In this document: positions 25,423-35,258 of the stretch, in pieces
Layout: each line of letters starts with the position of its first letter
How positions within the stretch are numbered: position 1 is the stretch's first letter
Assembly: GCA_902773995.1 (NCBI GenBank)
Contig: CACYGL010000001.1
Coordinates: forward strand, 1 to 64,000
Reading direction: 5' to 3'
Source of the DNA: an uncultured Coriobacteriaceae bacterium
Lineage (GTDB): Bacteria > Actinomycetota > Coriobacteriia > Coriobacteriales > Atopobiaceae
DNA: 64,000 bases
The notes under the pieces: generated by a model
The model's database searches: none
The model's input: the letters and a program-made list of their open reading frames with translations, nothing else
Told to the model about the DNA's origin: nothing
Made by a program: the position numbers and the translations under genes

Positions 25423-27861
25423 GTGGCTGTTGTGGGGCCGTCCCAAACGGCCGACGCCCGCATGCCCGTGCGCCCTGCCATTCCCATGACGCTCTGGGGG
25501 CTTGTGGCGGTAATCTTGGCAGAACGGGCAGTCTTGCGTTTTGGGACGCAGCTCTCGCTAGTCTTGCTTGTGGTGGCAGCGGTGGCCGGAGTTGGCCTCT
25601 GCCTGCTTGCCACCTTTGCCATCAGGCGAAAAGCCCAAGGCCGTGACACGGCCCACGTGCCGGTCGTCCTTCCGTTTGCCCTGGCTGCGGCACTTTCCGG
25701 CGCGCTCCTGGGGCGACTTGCGCTTGCACGCGTGGCCACTGCCACGACGGCGCTTTCGACGTCACCTGTCTCGGCATGGAACCTCGAGGTCGAGGGCGAC
25801 ATGGCCGAGGGAGGACGTGGCTGGTGGGGTCGCGCTCGCGTGCTCGACGAGAGTGGCGGCAAGGTGGGGGCGGTCTGGCTCAGTTCGCCGACCCGGCTCG
25901 ATTGCGGCTCTTTGGTCTCGTGCGTGGGGCGCTTCAAGCCAAACGGCGAGGACGAGTGGGGCGTCTCATCGCGCATGCAGGGGCTTGCAGGCACGGTTTC
26001 GGTCGTGCATGTGACGGCTGTGCGGGAGGTGGGTGGGCCCCTCGGCGCCGTGCTGCGCATGAGACAGACGGTGCTCGCGTCCTTCTCGCCAGACGAGTCC
26101 GATGGGGCGGCGGTACTTGCCGGCAGCGTCTGCGGCGACCGCGCCCCCATACGCTCCCGTGGGCTGGATGACGCATTCGCGACCTGCGGTGTCTCCCACC
26201 TGGTAGCGGTGTCCGGAGGGCACCTGGCGATTCTTGCGGGAACCCTGGCGGCACTACTTGGTAAGACGAGGCTGGGGCCAGGCGTGCGAGGCTCCCTCGC
26301 CCTGGGTGTGATTGCGCTCTTCATCGTCTTCTGCGGGGCACCTGCGTCTGCCGTGCGCGCCGGCATCATGAGCTGCGTCTCGTTTGGAGGGTCTCTTGTG
26401 GGGAGAAGGTCCCATGCCCTCTCCTCCACATGCGCGGCCGCACTTGCCATGGCACTTCTCGACCCCTACGTCTCGGGACAGCTGGGGTTTCTCCTCTCGG
26501 CTGCCTCCGTGGTGGGAATCTGCCTCTTTGGGAGCTATGCGAGTCATGCGCTTGACGTGCTCACGCGCATGCCAAGGCATCCTGGCAGGCACCAGCCGGC
26601 GTTGGCCCACACCCTGGGGCGCCTGCGCTCCAATGCCTGCGACGCCCTGGGGATATCCCTCGTCGCCCAGCTCTTCACGCTGCCGCTGACCTGCCCCGCA
26701 TTTGGCGAGGTGTCGCTCATCGCGCCGCTTGCGAACCTGGTGCTGGCACCGCTCTTTGCAGGCCTTGTCTCTCTGGGCTTGGCGGCTGCTGCGCTCACGC
26801 CCCTGTCGGCGTTGCAGCCCCCGGTCCTTGCCGCCGCAGAAGGCGTCTCCCAGGCGTTCTGCGTTGCGCTCTGTACCCTGGCGAGGCTCCCTCTGGCATG
26901 TTTGCCCATGGAGGCAAGCGCGGCCCCCATGTTTGCGATTCTCTGCGCCGCGTGCGTGGTGCTCTACGCGGCTTGGCCTGCTCCTTGCAAGCGCATGCTA
27001 CTGCGTGGCGCTGTGGTTCTAGTGGGGGGAGCCGTTGCCCTCCTGCTGGGCCTGCGGCTCTTGCAGCCCGCAAGAGTTTGCGTGCTGGACGTGGGGCAGG
27101 GTGACGCCATTCTCGTGGCCGACGGTAGCGCCGCAGTGCTTGTGGACACGGGGCCAGACGAGAAGGTATCGCAGGCGCTCGCGCGGCAGGGGATAATCCA
27201 CCTGGACGCGATTGTCCTCACGCACCTCCATGATGATCACGTCGGAGGCATGGACGACCTGGTGGGACGCGTGGGATGCAATCGCGTCCTTGTGGCTGGG
27301 GGAGTCTCAGGGCAGATTCCCGAGGACCTCTCGGCAAGCATCACGAAGCTCTCGGGACACGCGGCAGAGGAGATCTCCTACGGGGACACCATTCATGCCG
27401 GCTCGTTCTCGATGCGCGTTGTCTCGCCAACCGAGCCCGTCGACGGCAGCGAGAACGAAGACTCGCTGGAGCTTGCGCTTAGCTACGAGCATAACGGCAA
27501 CGGTCTTACCGCCCTTCTCACTGGAGACGCCGAGAAGGACGAGACGGGGGCTTGCCTTGCCAGAGGAGACGTGGGCGACATCGATTTTCTCAAGGTGGGC
27601 CATCACGGCTCCGAGGTATCTCTCACGTCTGACGAGGCGGCGGCCCTCGACCCAGAGGTCTCAGTTGCGAGCGCGGGAGAGGGCAACAAGTACGGTCACC
27701 CGCGCGAGGAGTGCGTGAATGTGCTGGAAGGTGCGGGCTCGGTCTTTCTCTGTACCAAGGACGTTGGAGCGGTTACGGTGAGGCCCGGCGCAAGGGGCCC
27801 TGTTGTCTCGACGGAGCGCGCGCCCGGCAGGGGCGCGGCGGCTCTGGTATCTGGCCTGTGA
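25423..27861 (+). CDS. comEC: Competence channel/nuclease ComEC
   Basis: An 812-residue integral membrane protein that forms the channel for incoming single-stranded DNA. It has an N-terminal soluble DUF4131-like part with flanking membrane segments, the competence domain (about residues 230-490; GVSHLVAVSGGHLAILAG) with many spans, and a C-terminal metallo-beta-lactamase domain (about 550-812) with DVGQGDAILV, the metal motif HLHDDHVGG and KVGHHGSE. It therefore keeps the putative strand-degrading nuclease domain. GTG 25423 lies behind AAGGAGGGGAGG. The comEA-comEC-holA order is common. Confidence 0.93.
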   Translation: MAVVGPSQTADARMPVRPAIPMTLWGLVAVILAERAVLRFGTQLSLVLLVVAAVAGVGLCLLATFAIRRKAQGRDTAHVPVVLPFALAAALSGALLGRLALARVATATTALSTSPVSAWNLEVEGDMAEGGRGWWGRARVLDESGGKVGAVWLSSPTRLDCGSLVSCVGRFKPNGEDEWGVSSRMQGLAGTVSVVHVTAVREVGGPLGAVLRMRQTVLASFSPDESDGAAVLAGSVCGDRAPIRSRGLDDAFATCGVSHLVAVSGGHLAILAGTLAALLGKTRLGPGVRGSLALGVIALFIVFCGAPASAVRAGIMSCVSFGGSLVGRRSHALSSTCAAALAMALLDPYVSGQLGFLLSAASVVGICLFGSYASHALDVLTRMPRHPGRHQPALAHTLGRLRSNACDALGISLVAQLFTLPLTCPAFGEVSLIAPLANLVLAPLFAGLVSLGLAAAALTPLSALQPPVLAAAEGVSQAFCVALCTLARLPLACLPMEASAAPMFAILCAACVVLYAAWPAPCKRMLLRGAVVLVGGAVALLLGLRLLQPARVCVLDVGQGDAILVADGSAAVLVDTGPDEKVSQALARQGIIHLDAIVLTHLHDDHVGGMDDLVGRVGCNRVLVAGGVSGQIPEDLSASITKLSGHAAEEISYGDTIHAGSFSMRVVSPTEPVDGSENEDSLELALSYEHNGNGLTALLTGDAEKDETGACLARGDVGDIDFLKVGHHGSEVSLTSDEAAALDPEVSVASAGEGNKYGHPREECVNVLEGAGSVFLCTKDVGAVTVRPGARGPVVSTERAPGRGAAALVSGL

Positions 27862-27912
27862 GGTGGTCCGGTTTGTGGCAAAGTAGGGAGGTCAACATGA
27901 TGGAGGGAATGC

Positions 27913-28881
27913 ATGGCAAAGACGGCAAAGCTGCTGCCAGCATATCTGGTGGTTGGAGCCGACGAGCTCAAGCGCAAAAGCGCAATCACGCGCCTCAAGG
28001 GCTACCTGGACGAGGGGCTGGCTGCCTTCAACCTGGACGAGATTGTCCCCACGGCAGACACCGACCCAACCGGCGTCATCTCGTCTCTCAACACGATGCC
28101 TGTGGGCAACTCCCCCCGCATCGTGATCATCGAACCCGCCGACAAGCTCCCCAAGCCAGTCTCGGAAGCCCTCGTCGCGTACCTGAAGGACCCCAACCCT
28201 GCCTGCACGCTGCTTCTCTCGGCAACCACGCTGGCAAAGTCGACGCGTCTCTACAAGGCAGTTGCGAAGGTTGGCCCCAAGGCGGTCATCGACTGCACGC
28301 CGGCAACGAGAAGAGACCTCCCCGGTTACGTGCAGAAGCTGGCCCGCTCCCATGGCCTTGCCATCGACCAGGATGCTTCTCGCGCGCTCGTGGATCGCGT
28401 GGGGGAGTCGACCACCATGCTCGACACGCAGCTCCGTACGCTCTCCGCGCTCAAGGGAGGGCAGGGCCAGGTGACCCTTGCGGACGTCGAGGCTAGCGTT
28501 GCTCGTGTGGCAGAGGTCAAGCCGTGGGAGTTCCTCGATCGCCTGAGTGAAAAGGATGCCCGCCGCTCCCTGGAGCTTTACGCGCTTCTCAGAGGCTCTT
28601 CGCAGGTGGGGCTCCTCACCTTGGTGACCATACGTGTCCGTGAGCTCATCTGCGCGCGGGCGCTTGACGCCCGTGGTGAGGGCGCGGGCGTCGCTCGGGC
28701 GCTTGGCAAGCAGGACTGGCAAGTGAGGAACTACGTGCGCTGGTCTCGTCGCTTTGCGCGGGGCGAGCTGGAGCGCGACCTTGCGGCCTGCGCATCTTGC
28801 GAGCGGGCCCTCAAGGGGTCGGCAGACTCGGATTCCGCGTTCCTCTCGCTCATCGCGACTATCTGTGGTGCCGCCCGGTAG
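27913..28881 (+). CDS. holA: DNA polymerase III subunit delta
   Basis: A 322-residue clamp-loader delta subunit that opens the beta sliding clamp. It has an AAA+-like N-terminal domain without a functional P-loop (LLPAYLVVGADELKRKSAI), domain II, and the C-terminal collar with the usual LTLVTIRVRELICARAL helix. Length is within the normal range. ATG 27913 follows GGAGGG. It is in the normal comEC-holA-rpsT neighbourhood, converging with rpsT. Confidence 0.92.
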   Translation: MAKTAKLLPAYLVVGADELKRKSAITRLKGYLDEGLAAFNLDEIVPTADTDPTGVISSLNTMPVGNSPRIVIIEPADKLPKPVSEALVAYLKDPNPACTLLLSATTLAKSTRLYKAVAKVGPKAVIDCTPATRRDLPGYVQKLARSHGLAIDQDASRALVDRVGESTTMLDTQLRTLSALKGGQGQVTLADVEASVARVAEVKPWEFLDRLSEKDARRSLELYALLRGSSQVGLLTLVTIRVRELICARALDARGEGAGVARALGKQDWQVRNYVRWSRRFARGELERDLAACASCERALKGSADSDSAFLSLIATICGAAR

Positions 28882-28921
28882 AGGGTGCGTGGGTCCCGCC
28901 AGAACCTCGCACTTCCTCGGC

Positions 28922-28954
28922 TACAAAGAAAGAGCCCGGCGCTTGGCCGGGCTC
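28922..28954 (-). terminator. rpsT terminator
   Basis: A 9-bp stem (28932-28940 with 28946-28954, arm GAGCCCGGC) that, read on the minus strand, is followed by TCTTTCTTTG. It also sits 50 nt after the holA stop and may stop both transcripts. Confidence 0.75.
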
Positions 28955-28985
28955 CCAAAGTTCAGTTCATCTCAGAGAAGCAGCT

Positions 28986-29249
28986 CTACTTCATGGAGTT
29001 GACGAGCTTCTGGACGCCGGACTTGCGGTCGGCGGCCTGGTTCTTGTGGATGATGCCCTTGGCGGCAGCCCTGTCGAGCTTCTTGCAAGCGGCGTTGGCA
29101 GCGGCCTGGGCGGCATCGACGTCGCCAGCCTCGACGGCGGCGTGAACCTTCTTGACGTAGGTCTTCAGCTCGGAGCGGACAGCCCTGTTACGCATACGGG
29201 CCTTCTCGGCGGTGATGATGCGCTTCTTCTGAGACTTGATGTTTGCCAC
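28986..29249 (-). CDS. rpsT: 30S ribosomal protein S20
   Basis: An 87-residue basic helical protein binding 16S rRNA, with the family start MANIKSQKKRI, a middle RNRAVRSELKTYVKKV and C-terminal GIIHKNQAADRKSGVQKLV. Length is typical. Transcribed opposite to holA and lepA from its own promoter (29351-29377) through an about 95-nt leader, where S20 autoregulation could act, although no specific structure is evident. Confidence 0.97.
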   Translation of the reverse strand: MANIKSQKKRIITAEKARMRNRAVRSELKTYVKKVHAAVEAGDVDAAQAAANAACKKLDRAAAKGIIHKNQAADRKSGVQKLVNSMK

Positions 29250-29350
29250 GGTGCGGATCCTTTCAAAAATCTTGTTCCTAGAGGCCTCTTAAGAACTAGG
29301 TAGGTGGGAAGTGGGGGTTCCGCACCAGACACGGCGAGGTCAACTAGAGC

Positions 29351-29377
29351 AGTATAGCAGAGCTTTTCCTCGAGCAA
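29351..29377 (-). promoter_or_regulatory. rpsT promoter candidate
   Basis: On the minus strand, TTGCTC (29377-29372), 15-bp spacer, TATACT (29356-29351). The short spacer lowers confidence. About 100 nt upstream of the rpsT start. Confidence 0.5.
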
Positions 29378-29436
29378 TTTTCACATGTCCTTGCGAGAAG
29401 AATGCGAATCTACCTGAGGATTTTGGCCGTTAGGGA

Positions 29437-29562
29437 TTAGGGGCGTCTGTTCCTCCGCAGCCATAAAATTGCCATGACAGCAACAACAATGCAAATAAGC
29501 ACCGGTGCATATGTCACGAGATAAGTAATGATAAGCTCAGGAAGTCCAAGGCCGTATATCAT
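29437..29562 (-). CDS. 41-residue single-pass membrane peptide
   Basis: ATG at 29562 (GAGG about 9 nt upstream) opens 41 codons: a short polar start MIYGLGLPEL, one hydrophobic helix of about 25 residues (ITYLVTYAPVLICIVVAVMA), and a basic end WLRRNRRP. It is only 21 nt after the secreted-protein gene and in the same direction. The basic C-terminus predicts N-out/C-in topology. No family is recognised. It could be a small membrane partner, a toxin-like peptide or a chance frame; spacing, start and topology favour a real gene. Confidence 0.5.
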   Translation of the reverse strand: MIYGLGLPELIITYLVTYAPVLICIVVAVMAILWLRRNRRP

Positions 29563-29583
29563 AGTCACTCGCCTCGATAGGTA

Positions 29584-30150
29584 CTAGTAAAAATGCCCAG
29601 TGAACGAAGCGTAAAACTCACAGTAGAAATCACCAACATAGGTTGAGATATTTGCGACGTCGCGTATTTCTGCGTGATAATAAATAGCGTTCGTTTTTCC
29701 GCCATCAAGTATTGCGCGATCATAGTTTGAACTAATGATCCTGCCAGCCGAGATATAGATGGCAGCCCAGTTAAATGGCGAAATTTTCCCTGCTGAAGTT
29801 ACCCCATAGTTTGCAGAGATAATAATGGTATTGGGTAGACCTGCGATTATCAGGTTTTTCGAAGCGCTTACGGTACGCTGGGATCCAATTGCTCGAGATA
29901 TATCGGGAAATTCTCGATGCGCCCCATTGTCGAGCCCGTAATATACAGGCTCACCTTGAAGCGCCGCTTGCCTGACTGCCTCGTCCCATCGACAACAAGC
30001 TCCCTCACTTCCTGGAAGCATAATCGTATCTGAGGTTTTGACCTCCTCTGCTCTTGCTACATTCGGTGTAATTACCGCTAGCGCACATGCATTCGCTGCG
30101 ATAGTAATCAGCTCTCTTCGCGATACATTGGTAGTCACGAAATCAAACAT
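29584..30150 (-). CDS. Secreted protein with Tat-like signal, unknown function
   Basis: A 188-residue protein. The N-terminus has SRRELI (residues 10-15), a hydrophobic core and a likely cleavage after ARA near residue 34, so a twin-arginine or Sec signal peptide. The mature part contains a Cys-Cys pair (GACCRWDEAV) and a beta-rich C-terminal half (NTIIISANYG, GRIISSNYDRAIL). No family is recognised. Start 30150 has AAGGTG 8 nt upstream. The gene is AT-richer than its neighbours, a sign of horizontal acquisition. It lies between the LuxR-TM gene and the 41-residue peptide. Confidence 0.65.
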   Translation of the reverse strand: MFDFVTTNVSRRELITIAANACALAVITPNVARAEEVKTSDTIMLPGSEGACCRWDEAVRQAALQGEPVYYGLDNGAHREFPDISRAIGSQRTVSASKNLIIAGLPNTIIISANYGVTSAGKISPFNWAAIYISAGRIISSNYDRAILDGGKTNAIYYHAEIRDVANISTYVGDFYCEFYASFTGHFY

Positions 30151-30293
30151 AGGCTCACACCTTCGTAGCAATTTTTGCCGTGGTGCAACGCGTTGCGACT
30201 AGAAGGTAACGAATAAGCCTGTGGAAAATCTGTCATCAGTGGAAGATGCCACATAGACCAATCCGCCGACGGGACAAATGACTGGGTGGGCGG

Positions 30294-31025
30294 CTAGACC
30301 GCTACTACCAAAATCACGCTTGCTTTCCAGTCGCCATTCAGGTAATAGCCAGAAGTGCAGCCATCTCCCCAGGAGAAGGTGGAGACACCTGCCCCAAGCT
30401 CCTCTGCGCTCCTCACGTCTTTGAGCTCCAGGACCTCGCCCGAAGGAAGCTCGGACGCCTGACCTTCAAAAAGGGGGCAGAAGCCCGCCTGTGCGACCTC
30501 GGAAGCTGCAGCGTCGGCTCGCATACCAACCACATTGGGAAGGTTGCCATAGTCAGTGGCGATTGTTCCCGATGGGGAGTATAGGTAGCCCTCGTCTTTG
30601 TGGAAATGGGCTTGAATATGCAATATCGTGAAAAACGCAACTATTGAGCACGCAATTGCCACCAGGATTACCTTCCTTGGGGTTTCTGCGTGCTTCTCGT
30701 TGCATGGGAGCTCTGCACATGGACGCTCGGGGGCTGGTTCACTGTTGGCAGTTTTCGCCGCATCGGCCTCCTGTGTTACCAAGTTTACCAATGCCCTAGC
30801 TTGAGGAATGCCCAAGAATTCTGAGCGTGTGGAGACTCCAAGTTTCTTGTATCCTCGCTGTCGGTATGTGCCTACGGTCGACGGAGTTACTCCCATGAGC
30901 CGTCCTGCTTCTTCAGCAGTTAACCCCTGGATAACTGTATGCAACGCCTCTGCCTCGCGCTCGGATAAACCAGCTTCAGACAGCAGCCGTTTGAAGTCCG
31001 TGGCGTACTTCTCGCTTGCGTCCAA
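30294..31025 (-). CDS. Membrane-anchored LuxR-type regulator with extracellular PASTA-like domain
   Basis: A 243-residue protein with three parts: an N-terminal LuxR/GerE helix-turn-helix (residues about 16-66; LSEREAEALHTVIQGLTAEE and VTPSTVGTYRQRGYKKLGV), one membrane helix (about 118-137), and an outer domain (about 161-220) that reads like PASTA: NLPNVVGMRADAAASEVAQA then GFCPLF and SGEVLELKDV. Cys183 and Cys223 could form a disulfide. Topology would put the DNA-binding part inside and the sensor outside, like a one-component sensor. PASTA domains elsewhere bind muropeptides. Targets are probably the two downstream genes and itself (inference). Confidence 0.75.
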   Translation of the reverse strand: MDASEKYATDFKRLLSEAGLSEREAEALHTVIQGLTAEEAGRLMGVTPSTVGTYRQRGYKKLGVSTRSEFLGIPQARALVNLVTQEADAAKTANSEPAPERPCAELPCNEKHAETPRKVILVAIACSIVAFFTILHIQAHFHKDEGYLYSPSGTIATDYGNLPNVVGMRADAAASEVAQAGFCPLFEGQASELPSGEVLELKDVRSAEELGAGVSTFSWGDGCTSGYYLNGDWKASVILVVAV

Positions 31026-31115
31026 AGTCGCTCCTCTCGCATGTAGAAGGAACTGACTTCCATAATACGTACTGACGCAGGTGAGATACGCCCGGCATGC
31101 GCTATGATGTCTCGC

Positions 31116-32927
31116 ATGAAGACGACAGACACCTCACACATCCGCAACTTCTCGATTGTTGCGCACATAGACCACGGCAAGTCGACCATCTCGGACCGTA
31201 TCCTGGAGCTCACCCACACGGTGGACGAGCGCGACATGGCCGATCAGCTCCTCGACACCATGGACATCGAGCGCGAGCGCGGCATCACCATCAAGTCGAA
31301 CGCCGTGCGCGTGCTCTACGATGCCGACGACGGGGAGTCCTACCAGTTCAACCTCATCGACACCCCGGGTCACGTAGACTTCACGTACGAGGTCTCGCGT
31401 TCGCTTGCCGCCTGCGAGGGTGCCGTGCTCGTGGTTGACGCCACGCAGGGCGTGGAGGCGCAGACGGTCTCAAATGCCACGCTGGCCATGAACGCCAACC
31501 TGGACATCGTACCTGCCATCAACAAGATCGATCTTCCCTCCGCTCACCCCGAAGAGGTCAAGAAGGAGATCGAGGAGGACCTTGCCATCCCGGCAGATGA
31601 CGCGGTGCTTGTCTCGGGCAAGACCGGCGAGGGAATTCACGACCTTCTCGAGGCCATCGTCTATCTTGTCTCGCCGCCAAAGGGGGACATCAAGGCACCG
31701 CTCAAGGCGCTCATCCTGGACTCCTACTTTGACGAGTACCGCGGCGTGGTGGCCACGGTGCGCGTCTTTGACGGCTCCATCAAGAAGGGCGACCACCTGC
31801 GCATGATGGCGCTTGGTGACACCTTCCTCTGCGACGGCGTGGGCTGCAAGCGCCCGCTGGAGACCCCACTTGACGAGCTCGGCGTGGGCGAGGTTGGCTA
31901 CGTGGTCACGGGCCTCAAGGACCCGGCCCTCGTAAAGACCGGCGATACCATCACCTATGAGGATCGTCCCTGCGCGGAGGCCTGCCCCGGCTACCACGAG
32001 GCAAAGCCCATGGTCTTCACCGGGCTGTTCCCCATTGACAACAAGCAGTACGAGAACCTCCGTGACGCCCTCGAGAAGCTCAAGGTGAACGACCCTTCGC
32101 TCATCTGGACGCCCGAGACGAGCGTGGCACTGGGCTTTGGCTTCCGCGTGGGCTTCCTCGGTCTTCTCCATATGGAGGTCGTGAAGGAGCGACTCGAGCG
32201 CGAGTTTGGCCTCGACCTCATTGCTACCTCGCCCTCGGTTGACTACCACGTGTACAAGACCGACGGCGAGATGGTCGACATCACAAGCCCACAGGACCTG
32301 CCCGACGTCACCCGCATCGACCACATCGAGGAGCCCTATCTCAAGGCCAAGGTCATCGTGCCGCCAGACTTCATGGGTGCAGTAATGCAGCTGGTGGTTG
32401 ACCACCGCGGCGAGACCAGCGACATGGTCTACCTCTCGGAGAAGTCCGTAGAGATTCACTTTGACATACCGCTGGCCGAGCTCATTCTCGACTTCTTTGA
32501 CCAGCTCAAGAGCCGTACCAAGGGTTACGCCTCGCTTGACTACGAGATTGGCGACTATCGCACGAGCGACCTCGTGAAGCTGGACATCCTTCTTGCTGGC
32601 GAGGAGGTGGACGCACTCTCGTTCATCGTTCCGCGCGACCGTGCCTACGACATGGCCCGAAGCCTCTGCGACAAGCTCAAGGAGATCATCCCGCGCCAGC
32701 AGTTTGAGGTTCCCATCCAGGGGGCAATCGGCAACAAGATCATTGCCCGCTCCACGGTGAAGGCGGTGCGCAAGGATGTTCTCGCCAAGTGCTACGGCGG
32801 TGACATCTCGCGCAAGCGCAAGCTACTCGAGAAGCAGAAGGAGGGCAAGAAGCGCATGAAGTCCATCGGCTCAGTCGAGGTGCCGCAGGAGGCCTTCCTT
32901 GCCGTCCTCAAGGTGGACGACGAATGA
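31116..32927 (+). CDS. lepA: Elongation factor 4 (LepA)
   Basis: A 603-residue translational GTPase that acts on stalled or mistranslocated ribosomes. G1 is AHIDHGKST (about residues 16-24), then the G2 region RGITIKSN, G3 DTPGHVDF and G4 NKID. The LepA-specific C-terminal domain follows ([20 protein letters not shown] and [20 protein letters not shown]). ATG 31116 gives the usual N-terminus; 31104 and 31107 are possible. No ribosome binding site is visible, and TATGAT at 31103-31108 ends 7 nt before the ATG, so the mRNA may be leaderless. Confidence 0.96.
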   Translation: MKTTDTSHIRNFSIVAHIDHGKSTISDRILELTHTVDERDMADQLLDTMDIERERGITIKSNAVRVLYDADDGESYQFNLIDTPGHVDFTYEVSRSLAACEGAVLVVDATQGVEAQTVSNATLAMNANLDIVPAINKIDLPSAHPEEVKKEIEEDLAIPADDAVLVSGKTGEGIHDLLEAIVYLVSPPKGDIKAPLKALILDSYFDEYRGVVATVRVFDGSIKKGDHLRMMALGDTFLCDGVGCKRPLETPLDELGVGEVGYVVTGLKDPALVKTGDTITYEDRPCAEACPGYHEAKPMVFTGLFPIDNKQYENLRDALEKLKVNDPSLIWTPETSVALGFGFRVGFLGLLHMEVVKERLEREFGLDLIATSPSVDYHVYKTDGEMVDITSPQDLPDVTRIDHIEEPYLKAKVIVPPDFMGAVMQLVVDHRGETSDMVYLSEKSVEIHFDIPLAELILDFFDQLKSRTKGYASLDYEIGDYRTSDLVKLDILLAGEEVDALSFIVPRDRAYDMARSLCDKLKEIIPRQQFEVPIQGAIGNKIIARSTVKAVRKDVLAKCYGGDISRKRKLLEKQKEGKKRMKSIGSVEVPQEAFLAVLKVDDE

Positions 32928-33988
32928 CGCCTTCCCAGGTTCTGGCCGAGTGGGGGCCAGCAGCGGGGCTGCTTGCCGGCCCAGAGGCTCTATCTGCGAA
33001 AACGGATAGACTTAATCTCAAGTCGAGGTTTAAGGTTGAGCCTTTCCTCATGGCTCCCATGGCGGGCGTCTCTGACGCCGCGTATCGCACCACGGCCCGT
33101 GCTGGCGGTGCTGGCCTTGCCTACACCGAGATGGTCTCCTGCGCAGGGCTTCACTACGGTGGCGAGAAGACCTGGGAACTCGTCGAGCCGGCAGAGACGG
33201 AGCCGGACATTGCCGTGCAGCTGTTTGGCTCCAAGCCCGAGCTCTTCCGAGAGGCGGCAGCAAGCGTTCTGGAGCGCCTGGGAAACCGTCTTGCTCTTAT
33301 CGACATCAATATGGCCTGCCCCGTTCCCAAGGTGACCAAGAAGGGGGAGGGGTCTGCGCTGCTCGACAGCCCAGAGCTTGCTGCCCCGCTTGTGCAGGCA
33401 TGTATCGAGGGTTCTGGTGCACAGGTGCCGGTGACGGTGAAGATCCGTCGCGGACGCCGTATGGGCGAGGAGGTTGCGCCGGAGTTTGCCCGAGCCATGG
33501 AGGCGGCGGGCGCCTCGGCCATCGCCGTCCATGGACGCTTTGCCAACCAGCTCTATCATGGCGAGGCGGACTGGGGGTGCGTGAGCCGCGTGGCCAAGGC
33601 GTTGAGCGTGCCGGTCATTGGGTCTGGCGACGTCTCGTCTGCCCAGGCGGCGGCACGCATGCTTGCGGAGACCGGTGCCTCCGCTGTCATGGTTGCCCGC
33701 GGGAGCTATGGGAACCCCTGGATCTTCCGTGATGCAGTGGCGCTGCATTTGGGAGAGAAACCCGAGCCGCATGACGCGCGCGAGAAGATTGCCGCGTTCC
33801 GGTGCCACGTGCACCTGCTTGCCGCAACGGGCGCCAACCTCAAGCGAGCCCGGAGCCTTGCCGGATGGTACTTGCGTGGCATGCCGGAGGCGGCTCGCCT
33901 GCGCGGCATGGCCGTTACCTGCCTTACCCTTGAGGACTATCTTGCCGTGGCCGACGAGGCAGAGCGGATGCTTTGCAATGCCGAGTAG
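32924..33988 (+). CDS. dusB: tRNA dihydrouridine synthase
   Basis: A 354-residue FMN enzyme reducing uridines in the tRNA D-loop. It has [13 protein letters not shown] (about residues 43-55), the catalytic-Cys region [20 protein letters not shown], the KIRRG and [13 protein letters not shown] segments and the FMN site [12 protein letters not shown] leading stretch of about 35 residues precedes the core. ATGA overlaps the lepA stop. The paralogue type (DusB) is assigned from the KGEGSALL context. Confidence 0.92.
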   Translation: MTPSQVLAEWGPAAGLLAGPEALSAKTDRLNLKSRFKVEPFLMAPMAGVSDAAYRTTARAGGAGLAYTEMVSCAGLHYGGEKTWELVEPAETEPDIAVQLFGSKPELFREAAASVLERLGNRLALIDINMACPVPKVTKKGEGSALLDSPELAAPLVQACIEGSGAQVPVTVKIRRGRRMGEEVAPEFARAMEAAGASAIAVHGRFANQLYHGEADWGCVSRVAKALSVPVIGSGDVSSAQAAARMLAETGASAVMVARGSYGNPWIFRDAVALHLGEKPEPHDAREKIAAFRCHVHLLAATGANLKRARSLAGWYLRGMPEAARLRGMAVTCLTLEDYLAVADEAERMLCNAE

Positions 33989-35258
33989 CGTTTCGGGTGG
34001 CTTTGGGTCCGAGTGGTGCGCTCGCCTTTCTGCAAGCGGCGCGGATGCCCTGTACCTGCACATCCCCTTCTGTGCAAGGAAGTGTGCATACTGCGACTTT
34101 GCCTCCTGGGCCACAGCGCGTGGGGATGCGTTGTGTAGGCACTATGCCGAGGCACTTGAGAGGCAGGTTGAGGAGGTCTCGCACCTTGGGCTTCTCACCG
34201 AGTGCGAGACTGCCTACATAGGTGGCGGCACGCCCACGTTTCTGGGAGAGGCGCTAGGCGGGCTCGTCCGCTGCGCTACGCGATGTGCGCCGAGGGTTCA
34301 TGAGCTCACGTGCGAGGCCAATCCGGATTCGCTGTCTGACGCCGTGCTGAGCGATGTCGCGGCGGCTGGTTGCACGAGGCTCTCAATCGGGGTGCAGAGC
34401 CTGTGCGACGCCGAGCTATTCGAGCTGGGCAGGCTTCATGACGCGGCGCGCGCACGCGAGCGTGTCTCTGCGGCAGTCGCGAGTGGGCTGGACGTCTCGT
34501 GCGACCTCATGTGCGCCATTCCTCTTCAGATGGCCGACTCATGGCAGGCAACGCTCGAGGGTGTGGCGTCTCTGGGAGTGGGACACGTGAGCGTCTACCC
34601 TCTCCAGATTGAAGACGGCACGGCGCTTGCGCGGAGGGTTGGAGACGAGCAGCCCTCATGGAACTCTCCGGATACGCAAGCGTCGTGTATGGAACAGGCT
34701 CAATCTGTACTTGAGAGTTTTGGTTATCGCAGGTACGAGGTGGCGAGCTACGCTCGCTTGTCCGAGAAGGAATGCAGCCACAACAAGATGTACTGGACCG
34801 GACGGCCATACCTTGGGTTGGGAACAGGTGCCGCATCGATGCTCACCGCCGAGGGTTACAAGAGGCTTCTTGAGGCTTGCCCTCAGCTTGGACCTCTACC
34901 AGAGGGTATGGCTCGCGCACGTCTTAAGGTCATTTCTGGTCGAGAAGAGATTGCAAGGGGTGCCAGTCTTTTGTCTCTGGCGTTCGAGGAGGAGTTCCTG
35001 ACTGAGCGGCAGGCTGTCGCCGAGGACCTCATGCTGGGTGCTCGTCTCGCATGCGGACTTGATGCAGGTCTTGTCGCCTGTGCACACGACGTTCTCGGCC
35101 CATCTGTTGACGGGACGCTCGACCACCTTGTACGCGAGGGATACCTCGACGATGCCCTTGCGCCCACCCAGAGGGGCTGGCTTCTCGGCAACGAGCTCTA
35201 TGGCGAGCTGTGGGATCTTGCGGGTGACACCGGAACGGTCACGAGGCGAAGCGCGTAA
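33978..35258 (+). CDS. hemW: Radical SAM heme chaperone HemW (HemN-like)
   Basis: A 426-residue radical SAM protein. CARKCAYC (Cys32, Cys36, Cys39) has the Cx3Cx2C cluster motif; GGGTPTFL follows, then the ECEANPDS-like TCEANPDSLSD and RLSIGVQS. It ends in a HemW-type helical C-terminal domain. It lacks the extra N-terminal region of true coproporphyrinogen dehydrogenase HemN, which favours the heme-chaperone role. ATG 33978 overlaps the dusB end by 11 nt. lepA-dusB-hemW is one operon; the usual downstream hrcA is absent. Confidence 0.9.
   Translation: MPSSVSGGFGSEWCARLSASGADALYLHIPFCARKCAYCDFASWATARGDALCRHYAEALERQVEEVSHLGLLTECETAYIGGGTPTFLGEALGGLVRCATRCAPRVHELTCEANPDSLSDAVLSDVAAAGCTRLSIGVQSLCDAELFELGRLHDAARARERVSAAVASGLDVSCDLMCAIPLQMADSWQATLEGVASLGVGHVSVYPLQIEDGTALARRVGDEQPSWNSPDTQASCMEQAQSVLESFGYRRYEVASYARLSEKECSHNKMYWTGRPYLGLGTGAASMLTAEGYKRLLEACPQLGPLPEGMARARLKVISGREEIARGASLLSLAFEEEFLTERQAVAEDLMLGARLACGLDAGLVACAHDVLGPSVDGTLDHLVREGYLDDALAPTQRGWLLGNELYGELWDLAGDTGTVTRRSA

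Noticed and set aside
33618-33977. Upstream extension of hemW
   Set aside because: It lies inside dusB in another frame; the HemW family begins near 33978.
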